A program made the position numbers and the translations under genes. 64,000 nucleotides of DNA. It comes from Bathelium albidoporum (lineage: Eukaryota; Ascomycota; Dothideomycetes; Trypetheliales; Trypetheliaceae). This document shows, one piece after another, positions 46,057 through 55,975 of this stretch. Position 1 is the first letter of the stretch, and each line of letters opens with the position of its first letter. The stretch covers positions 1 to 64,000 of the forward strand of contig JAGFVP010000022.1 of the NCBI GenBank assembly GCA_021031095.1, given 5' to 3'. Under the pieces are notes generated by a model. The model was not told where the DNA came from. It was given only the letters and a program-made list of their open reading frames with translations, and searched no databases.

Positions 46057-47569
46057 ATGGATGCAGCTATTGGTCAAATCAAGAACCTCGCAGCGGAGGC
46101 AGATGAGCCAGCCCGTCGCCGAATCATTGCCCTTTTACAAAGACTAGCAAACTCATTGGAAACTCCTGACGAGACCATTGACAGATACGCGTTTTTCGTA
46201 AGATGATTAGCCCTTGAAACTAGCTGCAAGTGTTGATACTTGATTCCAGACTATGCAAACCGCGTGCGTCAAGATAGGCTTTGACTTGGGAGTTTTCAAA
46301 TATCTGGCCGAGTCCAATAGACCCGCGGCCGTGCATGTGCTTTCGACGAAGACAGGGGCCGAGACAGAATTAATGAGTATGATGACCATCTTAAGAATCC
46401 ATAGTCGTCCCATGTTGCCAACTTAGCATTCAGACCGGATCCTCAGGTTTCTTGCTGCCACTGGTGCAGTCGACGAGGTTTCAAAGGAACAGTATGCAGC
46501 CAATCACGTCACCCGCAATCTCTCAGAAAAAGTCACCGAGGCAGGTGTGAGTCATTAGTATGTTCTTCTTCCTTCTTGTAGCATCTCTCAGATAACATGA
46601 GCGTTCGAAAAAAGGCGTACTTGTAACTAATCCTATCTGTTTTCCTATGGAAACGCAGCTTCTCGACACTTTCGATACAAGACCAGGCCCTACCAGCCTT
46701 CTTGAAGAAGACAGGCTACCAAAATCCTACAGACGACATGCACACGGCCTTCCAAGACGCATGGAAGACAACGCTACCCGCCTTCTCTTGGCTCGCAGAG
46801 AATCCGGAAAACTTGGCATACTTCAACGACTATATGGCTCTTCGCCGGAAGCCCGAACTTTCTTGGCTATCAGTGTATCCTGTCGAGCAGGAGACTCAGG
46901 GACATGACCCAGAGAAGCCAGTATATGTCAACATTGGAGGTGGAATTGGCCACCAGTGTGCCCAGTTTGTGCAGAAATACCCCAACGTGCCAGGTCGCGT
47001 GATCCTCCAAGATTTGCCAAAGACCATTGAGGGGGCATTGCAGACTCGCAACGTAGATAACATGGCGCACGACTTCTTTGAGCCGCAGCCAGTTCACGGT
47101 AAGTACTGTTTTCGTCTCTACTTTTCCGAGGCAGCCAAACAGCTGGTGAGGCCCTGGTTAAACAGCAAATCCTTACAGGGCGAGCGTTTCTGCCACACTC
47201 TAGTTATATTGATGGCTGACCAAGCGCACAATGACACCAGGTGCTAAATTTTACTATCTCCGGGCAATCCTCCACGATCACCCACCACACAAAGTGCGCA
47301 GGTTACTGGAGAATACCAAGGCTGCTATGGCTAGTGACTCAGTGTTGCTTATTGATGAGATGGTCCTACCGGAGACGGGTGTCGACTTCAAAGCAGCGGC
47401 CATTGATATGGCGATGCTCGCCGGGCTCGCAGGCATGGAACGCACCGAGACACAGTGGCGTCAGACTTTCGAGGAGGTGGGGTTAGAGTTGGTCAGGATC
47501 TATACTTATAATGCATTGAGCAATGAGAGCGTCATGGACGTCCGTTTGCCGCGGCAGAGGTTACCATAG
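46057..47569 (+). CDS. SAM-dependent O-methyltransferase (secondary-metabolite type)
   Basis: Five exons (46057-46197, 46250-46376, 46434-46557, 46659-47098, 47241-47569) join in phase to give 386 residues with no break. The N-terminal helical dimerisation part includes RFLAATGAVDEV. The SAM site is NIGGGIGHQ near residue 210, and VILQDLP and the catalytic-His region RAILHDHP follow, as in caffeate-type/plant-like fungal O-methyltransferases. It should methylate a phenolic or enolic hydroxyl. Exon 3 ends in GTGAGTCATTA before a GTATGT donor at 46558; the tempting GTGAGT just upstream gives a frameshift. Both neighbours that look like pathway genes are broken, so the substrate is unclear. Confidence 0.9.
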
Positions 47570-48064
47570 GATAGAAAGGATGTATGAGTGAGTGAGGAAG
47601 TTGAAAAGAGTGCTCCGAGAAAATGGGTTCAACACAGGGTCTGATGGATAGATTTACGTATGCGCGCAGAAATGGATCTTGAAATAAGGCCACTAATACT
47701 TTCAAGTGCTGTTCTTTCTCCTTTCGAAAGCTCACCCATCCATGGGCTCACTATCATTCTCAGTTTGCTGTGCAACGGTATACATTGAAAGTTGTGTGTT
47801 GGAGCACCTTCAGCGTGGCTGCAATGAGCGCGATTTCTGGTAATGTCTGTCCAGGTGCTGCCCACTTCCGACTAGCCCCGCACCGGTGAGGGTACTTGTA
47901 AGTTAATAGGTTTTAACGTCCAAATAAGCTAGTAGAGTAAGAATGCCTGGGATAGAATACAGAATACTACCTTAATAACAGTTAGACCTCCAAAGCTCAT
48001 CGTTCAAACCGGCACAAGTACCGAAACAAGGACTATTAAAATTGTCAAATGCTAAAATCGAGTA
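47570..48064. other. Intergenic region
   Basis: This 0.5 kb stretch lies between the methyltransferase stop and the hydrolase relic, which are convergent. No gene was recognised. Confidence 0.5.
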
Positions 48065-48804
48065 CTATGCTGCTTGCGACATTTCTTCTGCTCTGTATAT
48101 AGTCCTTTGGATACATTCAACAATTTGCTGCACCGCCTGCGCATCGCGATTCCCTGGGATTTCGTAACCGCCTTCATGCACAAATATTTCTCGCAAATTA
48201 GCGCAATAAATATGCGTAACTCCCGGACCATAGCCCTCCCACTCACGGTCTTTGGCGCCTCAGAAATGTGCAGTTGAGATTTGGATGACTTCTCCGTCCT
48301 CGTCATAGTTTCATTACTCGTCTTTCTGATAGCTTTACTCGGGACTGTTGGTCTTCAGGTATTTCGGCCCAGAAGAAGAAAGCGAAACGAGAAGGAAGGT
48401 TCAGGGTGGTCCTATTAGGGTTCTTTTGTAAGGCGTATGTCATAGTTGCAGCTGCAAGACCTGCTCCTTGAGAAGACGCAAGCACGCCGTCGAAGGGATC
48501 TTCTTCTTGGAGATAAGACTCAAAATCTGACGTCTTTGCGCAACTGGCGTCGGAGTCTTCGTCGTAGTAGCGAAGAAATTTCTCATCTGTGGAGACCAGT
48601 AACTCTATAACTAATGGTCATTCGATGGTGAGCTTGGGTAAGAGCTGCATATATAAAGTGTATCACCTGGGCCATGGCTGTAGGTAGAGCTCCGTCGGGA
48701 AACTCGTAAGTATGGTCGCAGCCAAGAGCATATCGAATAGCAGAGATCTGAAGCTCTAGAATATGACTGTTCGTATCCATGTCATCTAGACATAGCAGCT
48801 TCAT
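48065..48804 (-). pseudogene. FSH-type serine hydrolase pseudogene
   Basis: The reading starts MKLLCLDDMDTNSHILELQ at 48804, follows the FSH1/LovG-like hydrolase pattern through YEFPDG, keeps the nucleophile context ASSQGAG (about 48460-48485) and ends with FVHEGGYEIPG and a stop at 48065-48067. The family's oxyanion motif HGMGTNS has become DDMDTNS. The only usable donor and acceptors around 48600-48680 do not restore phase. Another frame change lies near 48310, and an in-frame TGA at 48262-48260 replaces the Trp usually found there. FSH hydrolases often release polyketides or trim side products, so this was plausibly a pathway gene. It is inactive now. Confidence 0.8.
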
Positions 48805-49655
48805 GGTTGTCCAGGGTTAGATCAAAGGTAAAGTACAAGGAGCCAAGAGTCTGCAAAATCTTCAACTTGTCTAAGTCCCTCAGATTTTTTTCTCAAAAAA
48901 CATGTTACAAAAACAAAAAAACAAAAAGGACGATTGCATAGAATACTGACACACCTTGAGTGTTGCACATTCGACGCAAGCCTAAATGGCTTGTCCCATG
49001 ACAAGTCCTAGGCTTCGGAGCCGCGCTGCATTGTCGACGCCAATTGACAAAAGTACTACGTATTTCGATAGATCGAAGTGATATGAAATCAAATTCAAGC
49101 GGTTCAGCTCCACTGTGACAACGTAATCAATAGACGGCAACAGGGAGTAATCTTCTGTCCGATGACATCTGAGGAGCGTTGAGTCTTGCATGCCTAAGAT
49201 CTCGCCCAATACCCCATGTTGAATTTTGAGAAATTCTTCAGTCCCACGGCATCTTACTTTGCCGCAAAGTTGCAGGATTCAACGGATGCGTCGTGCCATG
49301 CCGTGCCGCCTTCTTTTCCTTTTGCGTCTTCGAATACCCACTCCACCCTCAGCTGTGCCGTTGCTGCATACAAGCCACAATACGCTGGCAACAATGCAGA
49401 AGACGGTCTGCGGTTGAAAGCGTGTCGTCGGGGTAAGTACAATACGCTCGATATCCAACCCGACCGGGGCATTTGTTGCGATGACGCAGCACGGATGAGG
49501 CTCGTTCAGCCTTGCGCTTCTGGAACTCGAACAGCGTTGCGAGAGCTCAAACAAAGCGTACTTTGATTCAGTCGAGTCTCGTAGGTTTCTAAAGAGTACT
49601 ACACAGCGATAGCTCGAAGATTATCAGGTTTCAGTTGCTTCGTGAGCAAACCAAA
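48805..49655. other. Intergenic region between two pseudogenes
   Basis: This 0.85 kb stretch holds only short frames on both strands, the longest at 49216-49566 plus (116 codons) with no recognisable features. The tract near 48890-48930 is A/T-homopolymer-rich. No gene is called. Confidence 0.45.
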
Positions 49656-50700
49656 ATGGCTGGTTAAAGGTCACTCGATTGAATAGCTTTGATTGCTGGA
49701 GTGAGTAATACTGTCCCTTTCGCTTATCGGCCATTTTCATAAGGATTGCTTTATGCAGGCGGCAGCGGGAATCGGGAAGGAAACGGCTCTGACCTTTGCG
49801 GAAGCAGGTGTCCGTGGCATTGTCTTTACGGATCTCAACGAAGATGGAGCAATTACCGCCGCCAAGGAAAGCGACAAACTCGCCACGCACGGCAATTACC
49901 GGGCAATCGCGGTTGGAGTCAACGTGACGTCTGAAGAAAGTGTGGATGCAATGGTCAAAATGGCTGTCGGTGAGTTTGGGAGGATTGATTGCTGTATCAA
50001 TGCAGCTGGTGTAAGCTGTTTGGAACCTTTCATCATGGCCATAGCTGTCCACACCATTTCTATAAGATACGTGCCTAACGTCTTGAACACAGATCCCGAA
50101 CCTATCTGATGCGCCGACTTCGGATATTAATATTGAACTCTTCGACAAAATTATGGAGACGAACGTGAAAGGAACATTGCTCTGCGTACGAACTGAGCCA
50201 AAAGTGATGGCAACTCAAGAGCCTCGGACATATGAAAGCTTCAGACACGGCTCAAGAAGCTTGGGCAGGGGGGCTATCGTCAATATGGGCAGTCTGAATT
50301 CTTTGGTCGTTTCTCCTGGCATGTTGCCATATACAGTGTCTAAACAAGGGGCGATTGCAATAACAAAGTCTGCCGGTGAGTGCGTGCTACCAATCCTGGG
50401 AAACAACGACCCACCTGACCCATCGCTGCGGTAGCTCTCGACAATATTCAATCATAGATAAGAGTTAATGCAGTATGCCTATCGTGGGCGGATACCCCAA
50501 TGATGGAACAGAGTCTTGAAAGATTTCCTTATTACGGTGCAGTCGTTCAGCAATTGAGTCCGGTAGGAAGGATGGCAACTGCCGAAGAGATAGCAGACAC
50601 TGTTGCATTTCTATGCAGTCCGAGCGCCACTTACATCAATGGAGCCAGCCATTTCATCGATGCTGGCTTGGGGTTGACTATGGCTAAAACGTCGTCTTGA
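49656..50700 (+). pseudogene. Short-chain dehydrogenase pseudogene with three in-frame stops
   Basis: Four exons can be placed (49656-49700, 49759-50010, 50093-50375, 50435-50700) with good splice sites and phase. They encode a classical SDR: a cofactor motif reading AGAAAGIG instead of TGxxxGIG, INAAG, the catalytic YTVSK with an upstream serine, and an IRVNAVC...GASHFIDAG C terminus. Exon 1 has the start ATG followed in the same frame by TAA (49665-49667) and TGA (49680-49682). Exon 4 has TAG (50455-50457) just before IRVNAVC. No alternative splice that I can see avoids the last stop. The active-site residues survive, so loss looks recent. Its best-fit ancestor is a secondary-metabolism SDR. 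Confidence 0.83.
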
Positions 50701-53700
50701 CTTTCGCGCCGTAACCTGGTCCTAATGCAAAGTCGAGTACGATTTGGCCATTCGGACAAGTATATTGTCAAATATAATGAGTTTCTTCGACCATGTGAAA
50801 CTCCGCTACGGACTCTATAGCTTTGTGCCTCCATCGAATCCCAATGTGATGATCATTAGGCCATCATCCACACTTGAATCTGCTTCCTCTGCCACATCAG
50901 TATTGACGAAGGAATTTGAGCCGCAGCAAATCCTGTCAATGTCTTGAGCTGTAGATCATACGCCTCAGCCAAGACATCTCGTATTTTTTTGCTGAGTATC
51001 AGGCGGAAACGACATAACCGTGCTTGCTAATTGCAGCATACTCCGTATACGCCAAGATCTAATCACCAAAAATGTGGATCGTTGTTGGTATGTTACTCTA
51101 CGAAAGCAGAGAGAGATGTTTTTTGATGAAGAAGCGAATACTCTGTGACCGAGCCTTAAGATGATAGTTCCATGCACTTGAAGGGGCGTGGACTTTTTGA
51201 CAAAGTCAGTGGAGACCATCTGGGCAAGGCAAGTGATGATGCAAACAACAAATCTTAGTAGCTTACCGAGTAGTGAACTAAATAATTTTGAAATATCTCA
51301 CAATGGCTCTGAGTACCTGCGCATGATAGAACACGGGCACGCGGGTGACAGGAAAAGCTGTACATCGCATTAGTAATTAGAAATTTGTATGAATTTTGGT
51401 AAAATATTTTCCGTACTATCTCTCACGTGACAGGGATCTAACTCATAAACAATGTCACGTGCTGTTGAATCCCTGCTTTCGCTTGTTCTAGATCCCGATT
51501 TGATATTGACAGCTGTCTCTTGATGATGTATTTAGAGGCCACCACAGTATATCTAGATCTCGTCAACGTGCAGAGGATCCTTTCCAGATCCCGTTCATCA
51601 TTCTTATGTAAGGTGGGTTGTTGGATAAGGTTGCATTCAACCAATCAAAAATCCAGGCTGGTAGGAAACCCTACAGTACCTAACTAGTATCATCATGAAT
51701 TATTTCAAGGCATTCGGTACACTACCCTGGTCTATCGCTATGGCACGGATTGCACAGACGCATCTTTGACCGTCTGCAAGCCCGCCTGAGGCATTTTACC
51801 TAGTGCAGGACTGTAGGCCAATCTGACTGGTTTCTTTGCAGCATCCGCTCAAGCGTTCAGCAGCTCCCGCATTGCTCTAGCCCAACTCGCCTGAGGATCT
51901 TACTTCCTCTGGGCTTTCCTCTTCCGCTTCATGCTGATTCAGACCATCGGTTTCTTATGTAACATCTTGAACACAGCAACCATACTTTCGCTTACTGTGG
52001 TAGGCCCTGATTGGTTGAAAAGAGTGGTTTTAGCTAGGACCTAGGAATATTCCTGTTTTGCGTGTGTCCAACCTGCTATTGGCCTTCACGAGCACGGCAG
52101 GTTGATCAGCCGGAAGACAGACCAATGAAGTCGGTCCAATATCTGGGATCAGGCAACAAAGTCTATGTCTTGCTTTTCTTGTGTACTACACGTCCACATC
52201 TGCAGGTAATAAGCTCATACACCGTAAGCCATATGCTATCGCATGCGTCTTGATCCTCTTGGATGCAGCTCTCCTGCTCTCCCGGAATCGGGATAGGATG
52301 TTCGCCAAGCAATCAAGGGATTTTTTGACTGTTCGCGTCAACAATGCCACGTGGCGCATCTGGGCCAGAGGACGGAAAATCTTCAAAGAAATTAGTGAAG
52401 CGCGTAAGCCATGCATTTTACGATATCATCTGTAGAATATGCGAAGTTCATGTCCGAGGCGCATATTCCATTTCAGCTGGCGCATGCGCAGCTGATGCGT
52501 GACGGCAAGTTAAGCTTACCATCAAGCGGACGTGTACTGTTCTTACGTCTACCCCAAGTCTTCTGTTCAGCTCAGACGCGAATATCTTGCCGTAACTGTA
52601 GCTAGTGAGTGCTCAAGGGCCGTTCAGCTGGTACCACCGAACCGCTGCCACATGCATCTGGATGGCTTGGCGACAGACCTAAACTGCGTTCAGCCGGGCT
52701 CGAGACCTTGGGTTTGCAGTGCACGAACCGGCCACTCGTCGTCAGTCAAGAGCTGAGTAAATCCTATCAAGACATACACCTCCCTATGCTAGACAGTCTG
52801 ACGGCCACGACTGGGTTGCAGTCAATCGCTGATAGGTCAAGCGACCAGAATTCTGCGAAATGATCAGCCTGGAACCAGACAACCGGATCCCAATGGTCGT
52901 CCAAGTGAACGAACATTGCAAATTTCTCTTGAAAACCGTGTAAAGAACGAATGATCAAGCTCTTCTGCTTGAATTTGGCTTACAAGATTTCGTATACAAT
53001 TTTCCTTCAGCTTTGAGGGATCATAGAGGAGTACGACATGAGACACAGTCATTGTTTTCATTTGGCTTAACTTCTTGACATATTTTGGAGATCCCAAATT
53101 TAACTCCGATGTAATAAGCCTCGCTGCGGCGAAGGGCCTCCGGTTCCATTTGGGACCAACGATAGAGACGCAAGCGAGTTTGAATCAGAACACGGATTCA
53201 TGGCTTTGATTAAGAGCTGTCACGGCAAGAGCAGCCCATATCACATGACAAGCCGCCAATCACCAGCTCGCTCTCCCTGCCTGTCTACACCTCATCTGTT
53301 ATAAGACAGGCCGACTCAACCCACAACACAGTTGCTTTGTTTGCTTCAAAACTCTGTTCACTTCCTGATAGGCGGTATTATAAGCCTGTTGACCTCCTGG
53401 ATTTGATATAAAATTTGCCGCTTGCTGTAAAGTGACCTCAATCCCTGTGCCTGTGCAATTGAGTTGGAAGCATGGAAGGACAAGGTACCCAGAAAGTGGC
53501 ACGCGACCATCCTCACGGTTCTAAGCCTTGCCCTCACCTTCTATCTTCCATCCTTTGGCGTGAAGTACAACTCCATAGTGTACGCAGGCGTCCCCCACGG
53601 CAAAGTGGCGCACGGCGTATAGTAGTAACCCAGCAACGAGTTGTTACAACCTGCGACAAACATTGTCAACTCTTGCCTTTTCTCTTTGTTCGCACACCAC

Positions 53701-53819
53701 GACTCCATATACGATCGAAAATGGCGCCTGTGTATACTCGTAATGGAGTATTCTAGTAACTTACGCGTTGAGACACCATGTATTTACCTTCTTCTTCCTT
53801 TGACTAACCTTCTTTTCGA
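50701..53819. other. 3.1 kb gene-poor region
   Basis: Only short frames of 60-85 codons occur, with no recognisable domain on either strand. One inverted CACGTG pair lies at 51424-51461. No terminal repeat or transposase sequence was recognised. Confidence 0.5.
51424..51461. repeat. Inverted repeat of CACGTGACA
   Basis: CACGTGACA (51424-51432) and TGTCACGTG (51453-51461) are perfect complements, 20 nt apart. Each contains a palindromic CACGTG E-box, a site for bHLH factors in fungi. No intact gene is close by. Confidence 0.5.
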
Positions 53820-54119
53820 CGCAACGGAAAGCCAAAAGGGCGCTCTGGTCTACCTCGACGACCTGGGCCGCCAGCGCAGGCAGGTTGAGAATGTCGTCGA
53901 GATCATCGAGGCAGCGGGCGCCAACTAGATCTTAGCGTGGACCATTCTGCACGTGTTGCCGCTCGACATGGTGAAAGCTGGGGAAACCTTGCCCTGGATG
54001 CATTTATGGCCAGGCACTTCAGCGTCAGGGAGCAGGCCGTGCAGAATGGTGATTTCGAGCACCGGACATTCGTTCGTCCGGTGTTCTCCATAGCTGACTT
54101 CTTCGAGCCCAAGGTCTAG
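53820..54119 (+). pseudogene. Frameshifted coding remnant, family unknown
   Basis: A coding-like stretch (ALVYLDDLGRQRRQ, then VEIIEAAGAN) ends at a TAG at 53926-53928. A second stretch in another frame starts directly afterwards (LSVDHSARVAARHGESW) and ends in FFEPKV and a stop at 54117-54119. Charged, protein-like composition continues across the junction, so a small indel in one ancestral exon is the simplest reading. No domain was recognised and the 5' part is not identifiable. Confidence 0.4.
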
Positions 54120-54720
54120 AGGTAGGTAGGTTATGCTGAGGTCTGAGAGAAGTGCCAAAGTAAGATCACCTGGGCAGCCGTTAAAGAAAAGCAATATCTA
54201 GCGCCAATTAGGGCGGGGCTAGTCAGAGCTTTAAAAATAAACCTTCGTGATTAGGGTTGCGGTTGCATGAAAGTCCCATGATTCGCTCAATTGGAATGCT
54301 TCCATTTTCTGATATGTCCAGATGTGTGCAGCTTGGATAGCGAGCGCTTCAGTCGCGAGCTACGTTCATTATCTCCCATTTCTCATTGTTCTTGACTAAT
54401 CTAGTCACCTCATCAACTGCAGAGCTTTAGGTTGTCGTTGTCCTGTATAGTTCATTCATAGGACTGAATAGGCATGCTTGCAACGCTCTGGTAAGGAGGT
54501 ATGCCAGCCTGGCTGATCACGCCCCACTCTTTCTTACGGTTTCAATGCGGGATTTCGACCTAATGATCTAACGATGACATACAACCTAGCTCCTCTTGAC
54601 GTTATTGCTACCGCTCATGCTGCTCCTCAATTCTTGATTGCCTACATCTACTACCGATCTATCAATCTGAGCTCTCGTCATCTCTGTCTCCGCAGCTTCT
54701 CTCCAGTACCTTGGCCCGGT
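54120..54720. other. Intergenic/5' region of isoaspartyl methyltransferase
   Basis: This 0.6 kb stretch precedes the PIMT start. The frame is open upstream to 54574 in phase with PIMT but encodes no family-like sequence, so it is taken as 5' leader and promoter. Confidence 0.45.
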
Positions 54721-55666
54721 ATGGCTTGGTTCAGTGGCGGCGCCTCTAACCGCGCCCTCGTCGAGAACCTCGCCGCTAATCACCTTATCACGTCTGAGCG
54801 TGTCAAAAATGCCATGCTGGCGGTGCGTCCTCAACCCAATGGAACTCGACCATGCCTGATCGACAGGTGCTCACCCCACTACCAGGTCGACCGCGCCCAC
54901 TTTGCTCCCTCTGCACCCTACGCCGACTCTCCCCAATCCATCGGTCACGCCGCCACCATCTCCGCCCCGCATATGCACGCCGCCGCGGCCGAATCGCTGC
55001 TGCCCTTCCTAAAACCCACGGCGAGCACCCGTGTCCTTGATATCGGCTCTGGGTCCGGATACCTGACTGCCGTGCTTGCAAATCTGGTTACACCCGGCCT
55101 CGCTCCGCGTGCAGCGTCACATAGTGGCGGAGGGGAAGGGGTTGGTGGAGGCGGGGGAGCGAGCGGTGAAAGTGCAGGCCCGGGCGCGGGCACGGTGATT
55201 GGGATAGATCATATCCAGGCGCTGGTGGATATGGCGAGGGGAAATATGGGGAAGAGCGAGGAAGGGAAGAAGATGTTGGAGACGGGACAGGTGCAGTTTG
55301 TGAAGGGGGATGGGAGGAAGGGGTGGGCGGACGGGGCGCCGTATGATGCGATTCATGTGGGTGCGGCGGCGGCGGAACATCATCAAATACTAGTAGATCA
55401 ATTGAAGAAGCCAGGACGGTGAGTGAGTCTATTTTTCTGATGCCCTGGTCAATGCATCGATTGCAAGGAAAAACCTTGGCGTCATGGTTAAGGTTACTCT
55501 CGGCTCGGTGAAACAGACTGATTTTTGCCTCAGATTATTTGTACCTGTGGAGGAAGATTTCATGCAGCATATCTTTGTTATCGACAAGAAAGAGGATGGT
55601 ACGGTGACCAGGAAGAAGGTCATGGCGGTGCGATATGTGCCTTTGACGGATGCACCCAAGGAGTAG
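54721..55666 (+). CDS. Protein-L-isoaspartate O-methyltransferase
   Basis: Three exons (54721-54822, 54886-55418, 55534-55666) join in phase to give 255 residues. The enzyme methylates isoaspartyl residues in aged proteins for repair. Signatures: VDRAHFAP across intron 1, SIGHAATISAPHMHA, the SAM-binding VLDIGSGSGYLTA, KGDGRKGW, YDAIHVGAAA and a C-terminal RLFVPV then VRYVPLTD. After the SAM motif there is a Gly/Ser-rich insertion of about 28 residues (around VGGGGGASGESAGPGAG) not needed by the fold. Retaining intron 1 keeps the frame open but inserts sequence foreign to the family. It is followed by the convergent SRO7-type gene, 309 nt away. Confidence 0.94.
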
Positions 55667-55975
55667 GTAAGTAATTGCAGTAGCGTGACTGATAATGGCA
55701 AGTGAATCGCTGAGCAGCAAAGAAAAGTGTGGCCAACGGTACATGAGATTGTCAACAAGCTCAGGTAGCCTGGGAGATTGAAGTCGCAAGGGCAAAGTTG
55801 ATCTGACACCAGGGCAATTCCAATTTCACGGATGGTATGAATTAGCCCCATATAGTATCCTAATGTTTTGTTAAAAATTTGTTGCAATGTCTGTGAGTTA
55901 ACTGTCGTGTCCCATCCAGGTGCCAATCACTGCCATCCTCGAACTCCAACCCAGAAATCCAGGAGCCAGCTTCTC

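Noticed and set aside
46551..46558. Apparent frameshift in the O-methyltransferase at exon 3/4
   Set aside because: Using the GTATGT donor at 46558 instead of the nearby GTGAGT restores frame and the expected length.
43702..50700. RIP as the cause of decay
   Set aside because: The G-to-A changes I could infer are mostly in GG rather than TG context on the coding strand, which does not fit the CpA preference of classical RIP; frameshifts also need another cause.
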